This document shows positions 53,941 through 62,687 of a stretch of DNA of 64,000 nucleotides, one piece after another. Origin of the DNA: RCIO01 sp965232405. Lineage in GTDB: Bacteria > Pseudomonadota > Alphaproteobacteria > Rhizobiales > Rhizobiaceae. The DNA lies in NCBI GenBank assembly GCA_965232405.1, contig OZ246966.1, forward strand, positions 2,852,001-2,916,000, written 5' to 3'. The position numbers and the translations under genes are program-made. Numbering within the stretch: position 1 is the first letter of the stretch; every line of letters begins with the position of its first letter. The notes beneath the pieces were generated by a model that saw only the letters and a list, made by a program, of their open reading frames with translations, was not told the DNA's origin and searched no databases.

Positions 53941-54705
53941 TTGGCTGCTGATCCTTCCAAGGTTGACCCGATCCACCAGTTTCAGATCAACACTCTGATT
54001 CCGATCGAGGTTGGCGGCTACGACATATCTTTCACCAACTCGTCGCTGTTCATGATCGTTGCGGCGGTACTGGCCGGCGGTTTCCTTTTCCTGGCGACCT
54101 CGTCGCGCGGCATCGTGCCGGGCAGGGCCCAGTCGGTTTCGGAAATTCTCTATGAATTCATCGCCTCCATGCTGCGCGACGCCGCCGGCAGCCAGGGCAT
54201 GAAGTTCTTCCCGTTCGTGTTTACGCTGTTCATGTTCATTCTGGTCGCGAACCTGCTGGGCATGTTCCCCTACTTCCTGACCGTGACCAGCCATCTGATC
54301 ATCACGGCCGCGCTCGCGATCACGGTGTTCCTGATAGTTCTGATCGCAGGTCTGTGGCGCCACGGCCTTGGCTTCTTCAAGCTGTTTGTTCCAAGCGGCA
54401 TTCCGGTCGTGCTGTTGCCGCTGGTTGTGGCCATCGAGGTGATTTCGTTCCTCACCCGCCCGGTCAGCCACTCCGTGCGTCTGTTTGCCAACATGCTCGC
54501 CGGTCACATCACGCTGAAGGTCTTCTCCGGCTTCGTGGTGTCGTTGACCTCGCTTGGCGCAGTCGGTTTTGTCGGCGCGATCCTGCCGCTGGGCATGGCC
54601 GTCGGCCTGACCGCGCTGGAGTTCCTGATTGCATTCCTGCAGGCATACGTCTTCGCGATGCTGACCTGCATCTACATCAACGACGCAATTCATCCGGGAC
54701 ACTGA
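53941..54705 (+). CDS. atpB: F0F1 ATP synthase subunit a
   Basis: A 254-residue membrane subunit of the proton channel. The essential arginine is Arg180 in SHSVRLFANMLAGH, and the last helices carry ALEFLIAFLQAYVFAMLTCIYINDA. The start is a TTG: no ATG or GTG lies nearby in frame, the protein begins MAADPSKVDPIHQFQI as expected of alphaproteobacterial AtpB, and GAGGTTGG (53930-53937) is correctly spaced. A TTG start may lower translation of this toxic-when-excess subunit. Confidence 0.97.
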   Translation: MAADPSKVDPIHQFQINTLIPIEVGGYDISFTNSSLFMIVAAVLAGGFLFLATSSRGIVPGRAQSVSEILYEFIASMLRDAAGSQGMKFFPFVFTLFMFILVANLLGMFPYFLTVTSHLIITAALAITVFLIVLIAGLWRHGLGFFKLFVPSGIPVVLLPLVVAIEVISFLTRPVSHSVRLFANMLAGHITLKVFSGFVVSLTSLGAVGFVGAILPLGMAVGLTALEFLIAFLQAYVFAMLTCIYINDAIHPGH

Positions 54706-54779
54706 CCGGAGAACGTTTCACCGGCGGATTTCCGCCAAACCCAATCCGCAGATTTCGACAGATCAACAAGGAGTTCAAA

Positions 54780-55007
54780 ATGGAAGCGGAAGCAGCAAAG
54801 CTGGTCGGCGCAGGCCTCGCGGCAATCGGTACGGGTGCAGCCGGCATCGGCGTTGGCAACCTCTTCGGACAGTTCCTGCAGGGCGCTCTGCGCAACCCGT
54901 CTGCAGCTGACGGCCAGTTCGGCCGCCTGATCTTCGGCTTCGCCGTGACCGAAGCACTGGGCATCTTCGCGCTGCTCATCGCGCTTCTGCTCCTGTTCGC
55001 CGTCTGA
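54780..55007 (+). CDS. atpE: F0F1 ATP synthase subunit c
   Basis: A 75-residue hairpin of two helices forming the rotor ring. Helix 1 is the glycine-rich GAGLAAIGTGAAGIGVGNLFG, the polar loop holds RNP (residues 38-40) and helix 2 carries the proton-binding Glu58 in AVTEALGIFALLIALLLLFAV. AAGGAG precedes the ATG. The motif points to a proton rather than a sodium ring. Confidence 0.97.
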   Translation: MEAEAAKLVGAGLAAIGTGAAGIGVGNLFGQFLQGALRNPSAADGQFGRLIFGFAVTEALGIFALLIALLLLFAV

Positions 55008-55115
55008 TCAGGACGGGTTCGGGCCGGTAGCCGCTGGCGGCCGGCCAAAACCAATTGAAAGACGCGTCGGGCCGCTCGGTCCGGCGCCGTTTCTCGGCAG
55101 GGACAGGACGAAGTG

Positions 55116-55706
55116 ATGTTCGTGGTCAAGGCTTACGCTGCAGAGGAGGGAGCACAGGCTCCCGCCGACGGCGAAACGCATACGGCAACCGAAGTGCCGC
55201 ACGGTGGTGAGGCGCATGGTACGTTTCCGCCGTTCGATTCCTCGACATTTCCGTCGCAGCTCCTGTGGCTGGCGATAACCTTCGGGCTGTTTTACCTCTT
55301 CCTGCAGCGCGTGGTTCTGCCGCGCCTTGGCGCCATCTTCGAGACCCGCAGCGACAGGATCGCTCAGGATCTCGACCAGGCGGCTCGCATGAAGGACGAG
55401 GCCGACGAGGCCATCGCCGCCTACGAGCAGGAACTTGCCGACGCCAAGGCGAAGGCAAACGAGATCGGTCAGGCAGCGCGCGACAGCGCGAAGGCCGAGG
55501 CCGAAGCGGAGCGCAAGGCCGCTGAAGCCGCTCTCGACGAAAAGCTGGAAGGCTCGGCTGCGCAGATCGAGACGATCAAGCAGTCGGCGATGAACGAGAT
55601 CGGGACGATCGCCGAGGACACGGCGGCCACGATCCTTGAAACGCTTTCGGGCGGCAAGGCGACGAAGTCTGAAATCCAGGCCGCTGTCGCGCGGGCGAGA
55701 GGCTAA
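55116..55706 (+). CDS. atpF': F0F1 ATP synthase subunit b'
   Basis: A 196-residue b' stator subunit: an extended N-terminus rich in Glu/His/Pro (EGAQAPADGETHTATEVPHGGEAHG), one membrane helix (SQLLWLAITFGLFYLFLQRVVLPRLG) and a long Ala/Glu/Lys coiled coil. The ATG at 55116 is preferred to the GTG just before it. Split b'/b genes are typical of Alphaproteobacteria. It lies 108 bases after atpE and 12 before atpF. Confidence 0.95.
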   Translation: MFVVKAYAAEEGAQAPADGETHTATEVPHGGEAHGTFPPFDSSTFPSQLLWLAITFGLFYLFLQRVVLPRLGAIFETRSDRIAQDLDQAARMKDEADEAIAAYEQELADAKAKANEIGQAARDSAKAEAEAERKAAEAALDEKLEGSAAQIETIKQSAMNEIGTIAEDTAATILETLSGGKATKSEIQAAVARARG

Positions 55707-55718
55707 GGAGAGGCCGAA

Positions 55719-56210
55719 ATGGACGCAACTTCCCTCGCATCTGTCTGGACGCTCGTAGCGCTCATTATCTTCCTGGGCATTGTCGTTTACGTCAAAGCGC
55801 CGGCGATGGTTTTCAAGTCGCTGGACGACCGCGCCGACAAGATCCGCAACGAACTCGACGAGGCGCGCCAGCTTCGCGAGGAAGCGCAGCAGCTTCTGGC
55901 CGAGTATCAGCGCAAGCGCAAGGAAGCCGAGCAGGAGGCGAGCGATATCGTCGCTGCCGCCAAGCGCGATGCCGACCTGCTTCTCGAGGAAGCCAAGCAG
56001 AAGACGCAGGAATATGTGGAGCGCCGCACGGCGATGGCCGAGCAGAAGATCGCCCAGGCCGAGCGCGATGCGGTCAACGAGGTTCGTTCCACCGCTGTCG
56101 ATGTGGCCGTGGCAGCCGCCGGCGACCTGCTGGCGAGTAAGGTCGACGCCAAGGCTCGCGGAGACCTGTTCAAGTCCGCGCTCAAGGAAGTGCGTACCCG
56201 CCTGAACTAG
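55719..56210 (+). CDS. atpF: F0F1 ATP synthase subunit b
   Basis: A 163-residue stator subunit: an N-terminal helix (LASVWTLVALIIFLGIVVYV) followed by DDRADKIRNELDEARQLREEAQQLLAEYQRKRKEAE and a coiled coil to the end. It dimerises with b' to hold F1 against rotation. Preceded by AAGGAGAGG. It ends the Fo operon; the F1 genes are not here, which is usual in Rhizobiales where F1 lies elsewhere. Confidence 0.96.
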   Translation: MDATSLASVWTLVALIIFLGIVVYVKAPAMVFKSLDDRADKIRNELDEARQLREEAQQLLAEYQRKRKEAEQEASDIVAAAKRDADLLLEEAKQKTQEYVERRTAMAEQKIAQAERDAVNEVRSTAVDVAVAAAGDLLASKVDAKARGDLFKSALKEVRTRLN

Positions 56211-56230
56211 CCGCGACAAACTTTTCGATA

Positions 56231-56264
56231 GACGCCGCGCCGGCTCTGCCCGAGCGGCGTTTTT
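56231..56264 (+). terminator. Rho-independent terminator after atpF
   Basis: Stem ACGCCGC (56232-56238) / GCGGCGT (56254-56260) followed by TTTT, 22 bases after the atpF stop. It also separates the convergent rnhB, which ends at 56269. Confidence 0.8.
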
Positions 56265-56268
56265 CGTT

Positions 56269-56934
56269 TCAGGGGGTGACTTCGGTTTGCCGCAATGGCG
56301 CAAACGACATGCGGTGCAGCCGCGCAACCGGTCCGTGCGATGTGATGGCGTTGCAGTGGATCTCGGTGCCGTAGCCCATGTGGCGCTCGAAGCCATAACG
56401 CGGGTCGAGCCCGCCACAGCGGCACATCATCCTGTCCCGTGTCACCTTGGCCAGGATCGAGGCAGCCGCAATGGAAACCGAGATCCGGTCGCCTTTGATG
56501 ATGGCGCGCCCGTGGCAGGCGAGGCCCGGAGGAACGTCTCGCCCGTCGACCAGAGCGAGTACCGGGCTTTGAGTGAGACCCGCAGCGGCCCGGCGCATCG
56601 CTTCCAGGCTGGCCTTGCGGATATCTGTCGCATCAATCGCTGACGAGGATACGGACGCGATTGAGAGGGCGAGCGCAGTCTGCGAAATCTCATCGAACAG
56701 GCGGTCACGCGCAGCGGTTGTCAGCCGTTTGGAGTCGTCCAGTCCCGCTGGAATGCGTTGCGGATCGAGGATTACTGCCGCAGCGACGACTGGGCCGGCC
56801 AGCGGCCCGCGTCCTGCCTCGTCCAGTCCGACAACAGGCGTTTGTCCGCCTGCCATTGCCCGTTCCTCGATTGAGAAATCGGGTCGGTCGGGGAGAGCGA
56901 AGAGGGTCGGAGAATCGGAAGCCGGTCGAGCCAT
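56269..56934 (-). CDS. rnhB: Ribonuclease HII
   Basis: A 221-residue RNase HII that cuts RNA in RNA-DNA hybrids, including single ribonucleotides in DNA. The catalytic start is VVGLDEAGRGPLAGPVVAAAV (Asp38, Glu39), then LVDGRDVPPGL and IAAASILAKVTRDRMM; HGPVARLHRMSF closes it. The start is set at the ATG of MARPASDSP; the frame extends upstream but without family likeness. It is convergent with the ATP synthase operon. Confidence 0.93.
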   Translation of the reverse strand: MARPASDSPTLFALPDRPDFSIEERAMAGGQTPVVGLDEAGRGPLAGPVVAAAVILDPQRIPAGLDDSKRLTTAARDRLFDEISQTALALSIASVSSSAIDATDIRKASLEAMRRAAAGLTQSPVLALVDGRDVPPGLACHGRAIIKGDRISVSIAAASILAKVTRDRMMCRCGGLDPRYGFERHMGYGTEIHCNAITSHGPVARLHRMSFAPLRQTEVTP

Positions 56935-57081
56935 TGAGCGGCGATGCTCGCACCGGCCCCGATTCTCCGCAAGTCCTTCCCGGCCCTGAGGGGCGGCGGA
57001 TCCGGGAAGGTCACCGTCGGCATGGGGAATGGGGAACGCCGAACGGATTTCGCTGCGGCCAGAGGCCGTTTTCACAAGCTG

Positions 57082-58233
57082 TCAGAACAGGGCGAGCTGT
57101 TTGCCCGCCGGTTCCGGGGCCCTGAACAGATCGGTTCGCAACTGCAGACGCTCCATGTTCAGGCCAAGACGCCGCGCCGCGATCTCGAAACGCCGACCGA
57201 TCTGCCAGGCATAGGGTCCGGTGCCGCGCATGCGCTTGCCCCATTCGGAATCGTAATCCTTGCCGCCGCGCATGGAGCGGATCAGCGATACGACGTGCCG
57301 GTAGCGGTCCGGATAATGGCGAAGCAGCCATTCCTTGAATATCGGGCTGACCTCGAGCGGCAGCCGCAGGATGATGTAACCTGCCTCGCGCGCACCGGCG
57401 GTATGGGCCGAGTCCAGAATTCGCTCGATCTCCGAATCGTTGAGGCCTGGAATAACCGGCCCGATCATGACCGATACAGGCACGCCGGCATCGGCGAGCG
57501 CGCGCATCGCTTCCAGCCGTCTGGGCGGCGTTGCCGCCCTCGGCTCCATCGTTCGCGCCAGCTTTCTGTCGAGCGTGGTTACCGACAAAGCCACCTTGGC
57601 GAGGCCCTTCTCGGCCATGCGCGCCAAAATATCGGCGTCACGCATGACAAGCGCCGACTTGGTCACAATGCCGACCGGGTGGTCGTGCGCCTCCAGCACT
57701 TCGAGAACCTCGCGCATGATGCGCCACTGCTTCTCGACCGGCTGATAGGGGTCGGTATTGGTGCCGATGGCAATCGTCTTCGGAACGTAGCCCTCCTTGG
57801 CGAGCTCCTTTTCCAAAAGCTTGGCTGCATCCGGCTTGGCGAATAGCTTCGATTCGAAGTCGAGCCCGGCCGACAGCCCCATGTAAGAATGCGTCGGCCG
57901 CGCGAAGCAGTAGACACAGCCATGCTCGCAACCGCGATACGGATTGATCGAGCGATCGAACGAAATGTCTGGCGAGGAATTGCGGGTGATGATCGCGCGC
58001 GGCTTCTCCACCTGAACATCGGTCTTGAAGGGCGGCAGCTCCTCCAGGCTGTTCCAGCCATCGTCGAACACGTGACGGGTGAATGCCTCGTAACGCCCGC
58101 TCGGATTGACGCCCGAGCCGCGGCCGCGCCGCCTGTCCTGCGGCAAGCGCAGGCCGTTTCCGTCAATGATAGCATTGGCGTACTCGGTGCCGCTCGCGAA
58201 GGCGGCGGCATCCGCCTCGACGATGTTTTCCAT
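57082..58233 (-). CDS. PA0069 family radical SAM protein
   Basis: A 383-residue radical SAM protein related to spore photoproduct lyase-like enzymes. The iron-sulfur cluster cysteines are Cys102, Cys106 and Cys109 in GCEHGCVYCFARPTHSY. Then follow FESKLFAKPDAAKLLEKEL, AIGTNTDPYQPVEK and the C-terminal SLIRSMRGGKDYDSEWGKRMRGTGPYAWQI. The reaction is unknown; the family name only reflects a Pseudomonas member. The ATG at 58233 fits. The gene stands alone between rnhB and the glycosyltransferase-like gene. Confidence 0.9.
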   Translation of the reverse strand: MENIVEADAAAFASGTEYANAIIDGNGLRLPQDRRRGRGSGVNPSGRYEAFTRHVFDDGWNSLEELPPFKTDVQVEKPRAIITRNSSPDISFDRSINPYRGCEHGCVYCFARPTHSYMGLSAGLDFESKLFAKPDAAKLLEKELAKEGYVPKTIAIGTNTDPYQPVEKQWRIMREVLEVLEAHDHPVGIVTKSALVMRDADILARMAEKGLAKVALSVTTLDRKLARTMEPRAATPPRRLEAMRALADAGVPVSVMIGPVIPGLNDSEIERILDSAHTAGAREAGYIILRLPLEVSPIFKEWLLRHYPDRYRHVVSLIRSMRGGKDYDSEWGKRMRGTGPYAWQIGRRFEIAARRLGLNMERLQLRTDLFRAPEPAGKQLALF

Positions 58234-58371
58234 CGCTCACTCTCCGATGTGGGGTCGGCGGCGACTCGGGCCGTCGAACATGAAACTATTCCTATCGAAG
58301 TGAAGAGAACAAAGCAAGAACTTTCTTGTTTTTCCTGCCAACTGGCCTTTGCGCCGGCTTTGCGATAAGCG

Positions 58372-58884
58372 ATGCGCATGCTGTCAGTCGTGATTGAAAC
58401 GAAAAACGACGAAGACCCGCTCGCGCGCACCTTGTCGTCGCTGGTTACGGCTGCCGTTGAGGGTGCGGTGCGCGAGGTGATCGTGTGCGATCTGGGGTCG
58501 TCCGATCAGACCCACCGCGTGGCTGATCACGCCGGATGCACCTTTCTTGCCAAAGGCGGCGTAGAAGCGGGCATCCGTCAGGCAAAGAGCGAATGGCTGC
58601 TCGTCATCGAGCCGGGCGCGCGGCTCGTCAATGGCTGGGCCGAACATGTTGCCGATCACACCGCGCGGCAGACGATTGCCGCCTGTTTTTCGCGTGCAAA
58701 GACTGACCGCGCGCCATTCCTGTCGCGGGTCTTTTCTTCAAAACGGGCACTGTCAGACGGGTTGGTCATCACCAAGAGACAGGCAGCATCGCTGGCACGA
58801 AACGCGCATGACGCACAGGCGCTGGCGCGGGGACTGGCGCGCAAGCGGCTTGCCGCGCAGATCGTGGTTGCCCCGCCGCGCTAG
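58372..58884 (+). CDS. Short GT-A (family 2-like) glycosyltransferase-like protein
   Basis: A 170-residue protein starting like GT2 enzymes (MLSVVIETKNDEDPLARTLSSLVTAAVEG...EVIVCDLGSSDQTHRVADHAGC), but the usual DxD becomes IEPGARLVNGW and the acceptor domain is missing. This small form, next to moaB/ispE genes, recurs in Rhizobiales. It may act as a nucleotide-sugar or nucleotide transferase or may have lost activity. The start may be ATG 58372 or ATG 58378. Its stop overlaps the end of convergent moaB by four bases. Confidence 0.75.
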   Translation: MRMLSVVIETKNDEDPLARTLSSLVTAAVEGAVREVIVCDLGSSDQTHRVADHAGCTFLAKGGVEAGIRQAKSEWLLVIEPGARLVNGWAEHVADHTARQTIAACFSRAKTDRAPFLSRVFSSKRALSDGLVITKRQAASLARNAHDAQALARGLARKRLAAQIVVAPPR

Positions 58885-59435
58885 ACCCTGGTGCCGCCGC
58901 GCTTCAGATGTTCATCGAGCCGCGGCATGATTTCCACGAAATTGCAGGGCATGTGGCGATAATCGAGCTGCGCCTTCAGAATGCCGTCCCAGGCATCGCG
59001 GCAGGCTCCCGGCGACCCCGGCAGCACGAAGACGAAGGTCGTGCCGATCAGCCCGCCCGTCGCGCGGGACTGGATCGTGGATGTGCCGATCTTGTCGTAG
59101 GAGATGCGGTGAAAGACTTCCGAAAAGCCGTCCATCTTCTTGTCGAACAGCGGTTCCAGAGCTTCCGGCGTCACGTCGCGGCCGGTGAACCCGGTCCCGC
59201 CGGTGGTGATGATGACGTCGATGGACGCATCCTGAGCCCACGTCTTCACGATTGAGCGTATCGCATCGGCATCGTCGGTCACGATGTCACGCGCCTCAAG
59301 CCGGTGCCCGCCTTCGGTGACCCGTTCGGCAAGCGTTCCGCCCGACCGGTCATCGTCGAGCGAACGCGTGTCGGAAACGGTCAGCACCGCAATGCCGACC
59401 GGGATGAACGGTCTTGTCTCGTCAATTCCCGCCAT
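58881..59435 (-). CDS. moaB: Molybdenum cofactor biosynthesis protein B
   Basis: A 184-residue MoaB/Mog-fold protein that adenylylates molybdopterin. Motifs are GIAVLTVSDTRSLDDDRSGGTLAERV, IDVIITTGGTGFTGRDVTPEAL, GTSTIQSRATGGLIGTTFVFVLPGSPGA. The start is the ATG of MAGIDETRPF with GGAA upstream, overlapping the ispE stop by 14 bases, so the two are coupled. The larger open frame back to 59588 is a shadow in ispE. Confidence 0.92.
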   Translation of the reverse strand: MAGIDETRPFIPVGIAVLTVSDTRSLDDDRSGGTLAERVTEGGHRLEARDIVTDDADAIRSIVKTWAQDASIDVIITTGGTGFTGRDVTPEALEPLFDKKMDGFSEVFHRISYDKIGTSTIQSRATGGLIGTTFVFVLPGSPGACRDAWDGILKAQLDYRHMPCNFVEIMPRLDEHLKRGGTRV

Positions 59436-60309
59436 TGTCTTCCGTTCCCCTGATCCGGCAGGCCTCAACGAACCAGCCGGGCTGCAGTTTGGCAATCCTG
59501 TCGGCCGCCGCTGCAGCAGGTCCCGGATTGTCGAACAGGCCGAAACAGGTGGCGCCCGAGCCCGACATGCGCGCAAACAAGGCGCCATTGGCTTCGAGCG
59601 CCTCGATCGCGTCCACTATTGGCGCGCAAAGCGCGGTGGCGGCGGCCTGAAGGTCGTTGCGCGTACCTGATAGGTAGTCGCCGAGTGCGGCTACGTCGGC
59701 TGCTTCAGGCGGGCAGGGCAGTGGTGCGTTGTCCCGCTTTTCCAATGCAGCGAATACCGCCGGCGTCGATACAGGCAGTCCCGGATTGACCAGAACGGCA
59801 CTCATCTCCGGAAAGGCCGCCAGCGGCTTCAGCATATCTCCGACGCCGCTTGCCACCAGTGGCTCTTCGGCCAGGCACATGGGTATGTCTGCGCCGAGCG
59901 GCAGTGTGGTGGCAGCGAGCTCTCGCGCGTTGAGATCAGCGTTCCACAATGATGCCAGCGCCTTGAGTGTGGCCGCCGCGTCGCTCGACCCGCCACCAAC
60001 GCCGGAGGCGACCGGCAGGTTTTTCTCAAGTGAAATGCGAACCGGGCCGCAATTGCCATCGCTCAGTTGCCGGCGCAACAGGTCTCGTGCGGCCAGAACC
60101 AGATTGCTTTCATTGATCGGCACCATCGGCGCGTAGTGGCCGGTCACCACGAATTCGTCGGCTTCGGCTTTCTCGATGGTGATCCGGTCGCCGAAATCGG
60201 CGAAGGCAACAAGGCTCTCGATCAGGTGATAGCCGTCGCTACGGCGGCCGGTCACATGCAAGGCGAGGTTAAGCTTGGCCGGTGCCAGGCGGGTAATGCT
60301 GTCCGGCAT
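59422..60309 (-). CDS. ispE: 4-diphosphocytidyl-2-C-methyl-D-erythritol kinase
   Basis: A 295-residue GHMP kinase of the MEP isoprenoid pathway: it phosphorylates CDP-methylerythritol. Signatures are APAKLNLALHVTGRRSDGYHLIESL at the start, the ATP motif PVASGVGGGSSDAAATLKAL and ARMSGSGATCFGLF near the end. Full length. The isoprenoid theme continues with the polyprenyl synthase at 62688. Confidence 0.95.
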   Translation of the reverse strand: MPDSITRLAPAKLNLALHVTGRRSDGYHLIESLVAFADFGDRITIEKAEADEFVVTGHYAPMVPINESNLVLAARDLLRRQLSDGNCGPVRISLEKNLPVASGVGGGSSDAAATLKALASLWNADLNARELAATTLPLGADIPMCLAEEPLVASGVGDMLKPLAAFPEMSAVLVNPGLPVSTPAVFAALEKRDNAPLPCPPEAADVAALGDYLSGTRNDLQAAATALCAPIVDAIEALEANGALFARMSGSGATCFGLFDNPGPAAAAADRIAKLQPGWFVEACRIRGTEDNGGN

Positions 60310-60323
60310 GATTGTTGAGCGGC

Positions 60324-60509
60324 CTAGTCCTTGGCGAGATAATATTCGCCGGTTTCCGGATCCTTGACCAGCGTGCCGGTTGAACCCGTGGCGCGCTCAT
60401 GTTCGGTGCGGCGAGCCTTGGCCGTCACCCGTTTCGCCTCCCGCATCAACGCGCGGTAGCCGATGACTGCCGCGACACCGACGGCAGCGAAAAAGAAAAG
60501 CTGCGGCAT
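60324..60509 (-). CDS. Small single-pass membrane protein, hypothetical
   Basis: A 61-residue protein: one N-terminal helix (MPQLFFFAAVGVAAVIGYRA), a basic stretch (REAKRVTAKARRTEHE) and a C-terminal GTLVKDPETGEYYLAKD tail that resembles the short LxxDPxTGxYxP motif of small membrane proteins. The ATG at 60509 has GGGAG/AGG sites upstream and gives a membrane start; the frame from 60560 would add 17 residues. It lies 14 bases before ispE in the same direction. Function unknown. Confidence 0.75.
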   Translation of the reverse strand: MPQLFFFAAVGVAAVIGYRALMREAKRVTAKARRTEHERATGSTGTLVKDPETGEYYLAKD

Positions 60510-60596
60510 GTACCTGTTCTCCCGGAATGCGGCCGACAAGCCTGAATTCCATGCGCCCATAGGCGCACCCCTAGTCTAACCCTGAACCGCGCGGGG

Positions 60597-61496
60597 TCAA
60601 AGTCCGTAGCGCGCCCACAGCGCGCGGTCCTCCAGTTCCTCGCTCAATCCCCTGGCCAGTCCGAGCAGCGCCTGCGACTGGAACTCGTCCCGCGCAGTGC
60701 CGAAAAGCCCCAGCCTGCGCCCGAAAAGGCCGCGCGGCGCGCTGACCAGTCTCATTTTTGTCTTTTCGCCATAGCGCTGCTTGAGGAACGAGCGCATGTC
60801 GCCCAGCGCGTCCACAAGACCGAGTTCCATCGACGCCTTGCCGGTCCAGAATTCGCCGGTGAACAAATCGGGCTTATCGGCAAGCTTGCCGCCCCTGCGT
60901 TCCTTCACCAGATCGATAAAGGTCTCGTGCACTTCGAGCTGCAGGGCCTTCAGCCGGTCGACATCGGCCTTCTTCTCGGGCTGGAACGGGTCGAGCACCG
61001 ATTTGTTGCGTCCAGCCGTGTAGACACGGCGTTCGACGCCAATCTTCTTGATCATCTCGGTGAAGCCGAAACCGGCCGAAATCACGCCGATCGAGCCTAC
61101 GATGGATGACGGGTCGGCGACGATCTCGTCGCCCGCGACCGCGATCATGTAACCGCCCGAGGCCGCGACGTCCTCTACGAAAACGATCACATGCTTGTTC
61201 TTTTCGGCAGCCAGGTCGCGGATGCGCTTGAAGATCAGCCGCGCCTGCACGGGCGAGCCGCCGGGCGAATTGATCGAGATGGCAACAGCCGGCGCATCGC
61301 GCATTGAAAACGCTTTTTGGAGAACGCCTGCGGTGGAGGCGAGCGAAAGCACTGGCCGAAACTGCCCGCCGCTCGGCGCAATGGTGCCTGCGAGCCGCAC
61401 GACCGGTATGGTCACGCCCTCCGGCCGCATGGATTTTGGCAGGATGGGGGCAAGCAGTCGTCTCAAGGGCGGTCTCCTGTGGCGGGTTTCCTTCAT
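60597..61496 (-). CDS. S49 family signal peptide peptidase-like protein (SppA/SohB type)
   Basis: A 299-residue Ser/Lys protease. The substrate strand is SINSPGGSPVQA, the catalytic Ser113 lies in VEDVAASGGYMIA and the catalytic Lys165 in YTAGRNKSVLDPF. There is no obvious N-terminal membrane helix, so it may be peripheral. Such enzymes degrade cleaved signal peptides and membrane fragments. Stand-alone; 34 bases separate its start from the methyltransferase stop. Confidence 0.92.
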   Translation of the reverse strand: MKETRHRRPPLRRLLAPILPKSMRPEGVTIPVVRLAGTIAPSGGQFRPVLSLASTAGVLQKAFSMRDAPAVAISINSPGGSPVQARLIFKRIRDLAAEKNKHVIVFVEDVAASGGYMIAVAGDEIVADPSSIVGSIGVISAGFGFTEMIKKIGVERRVYTAGRNKSVLDPFQPEKKADVDRLKALQLEVHETFIDLVKERRGGKLADKPDLFTGEFWTGKASMELGLVDALGDMRSFLKQRYGEKTKMRLVSAPRGLFGRRLGLFGTARDEFQSQALLGLARGLSEELEDRALWARYGL

Positions 61497-61531
61497 TTAG
61501 GAACGCCGCGGGAAAGCGCAAGCCAGCCTGA

Positions 61532-62323
61532 TCAATCGCCGAAGAGAGATTGCAGCCCATTGCAGATGTCGTCGGTGCGTTTCGTAAAGCGATTGCCCGC
61601 ATGTTCATGCAGGACCAGCGGCGGCATGACCGCAAGCCGCTTGCGCGAACCGCGCCTTGCCCGCAGCACGACACGGATGGCGGCTGCACCCTCTCGGGGG
61701 TGAATAGCGACCATTTCGATGCCGCCGTAGCGGCCCTTCAGGGCAGGCAGAATGTCCGGCAGCGATTCCGGCCGCGCAATCAGCGCCAGCCCGCCGGCAG
61801 CCTTCGTGATCGCGCAGCCGGTCCGCAGCCAGCTTTCCCACATTTCGCCGTCCATGACATGCGCATCCTTTTTCAGCTCATCGGGTGTCGCGCGATCATC
61901 GCGTGCGTTGAAGGGCGGGTTCATGATGACGAAATCGAACGAATTGTCGCCCAGCCCGGCTGCCGAGCGGGCTTTGCCTGGAAGCGTGACATCCGCTTCC
62001 ACAACGCGCACACGGCCTGCCAATGCTGCGTTTTCAGAAAGCGCCAGGCTTTCACGGGCGAAATTCGCCATCTCCGGCGAGCGCTCGACCAGCACCGCAC
62101 TGGCAGACGGGCACCGCGAGATGACGGCCAGTCCGGCAGCGCCGGCGCCCGCGCCGAGATCGGCTGCTTGCCCGTTGAAACCGCCCGGTACCGCCGCTGC
62201 AAGGATCATGGCGTCGAGCCCAGCCCTGTGCCCCGTACCTTCAGGCTGCACCAGCCAGAACCGCCCGCGATGAAAGGCGTCGACGGTCTTCGATCTAGCA
62301 CGAGTGGAGGTGGCGTCAGTCAC
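61532..62323 (-). CDS. tRNA1(Val) A37 N6-methyltransferase-like (TrmN6) class I methyltransferase
   Basis: A 263-residue SAM-dependent methyltransferase: motif I AADLGAGAGAAGLAVIS, acidic VLVERSPEMANFA and the N6-adenine catalytic motif IMNPPFNARDDRATPD. The opening FHRGRFWLVQPEGTGHRAGLDAMILAAAVP is that of the TrmN6 group. The GTG start shares a base with the TAG of the DUF2007 gene (TAGTG), so they are coupled. Specificity for tRNA is inferred from family likeness. Confidence 0.88.
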   Translation of the reverse strand: MTDATSTRARSKTVDAFHRGRFWLVQPEGTGHRAGLDAMILAAAVPGGFNGQAADLGAGAGAAGLAVISRCPSASAVLVERSPEMANFARESLALSENAALAGRVRVVEADVTLPGKARSAAGLGDNSFDFVIMNPPFNARDDRATPDELKKDAHVMDGEMWESWLRTGCAITKAAGGLALIARPESLPDILPALKGRYGGIEMVAIHPREGAAAIRVVLRARRGSRKRLAVMPPLVLHEHAGNRFTKRTDDICNGLQSLFGD

Positions 62324-62541
62324 TATCGCAGTTCGTCGGCGATGCCGGCGTCGTGTAGGATGCGCTTTGCCTGCTCCAGGTCGTCCTCGTCCACCAGAAC
62401 ACGGCGCGGCAGGATGCCCAGCGAACCCTCGACGATGCTCATGTTCTGGTCGGCGACCAGACAGTTGATCTTGGCATCGCGCATCAGCGCCTCGATGAAA
62501 GAAATGACGACAGGGTCGTTGGTGCGCACGAGCTCGATCAT
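62323..62541 (-). CDS. DUF2007 domain protein
   Basis: A 72-residue soluble protein (MIELVRTNDPVVISFIEALM, then VADQNMSIVEGSLGILPRRV and LVDEDDLEQAKRILHDAGI), typical of DUF2007, thought to be a signal-transducing PII-like fold. The start is the ATG preceded by AAGG at eight bases; the frame from 62760 is longer but its N-terminus is low quality. Coupled to the methyltransferase gene. Confidence 0.9.
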   Translation of the reverse strand: MIELVRTNDPVVISFIEALMRDAKINCLVADQNMSIVEGSLGILPRRVLVDEDDLEQAKRILHDAGIADELR

Positions 62542-62687
62542 GCCCGATACCTTGCAGCTTGATACGCTCTTGTAAATGTCGGCGCGCGGAGTTGCGCGCC
62601 GCGCCAATTCGCCCCTTGCGATCCGAACAATCGTCACCATAGAATCATGATGAGACAGGTGACAGGACCAGCCAGCTGGGGATTTGC

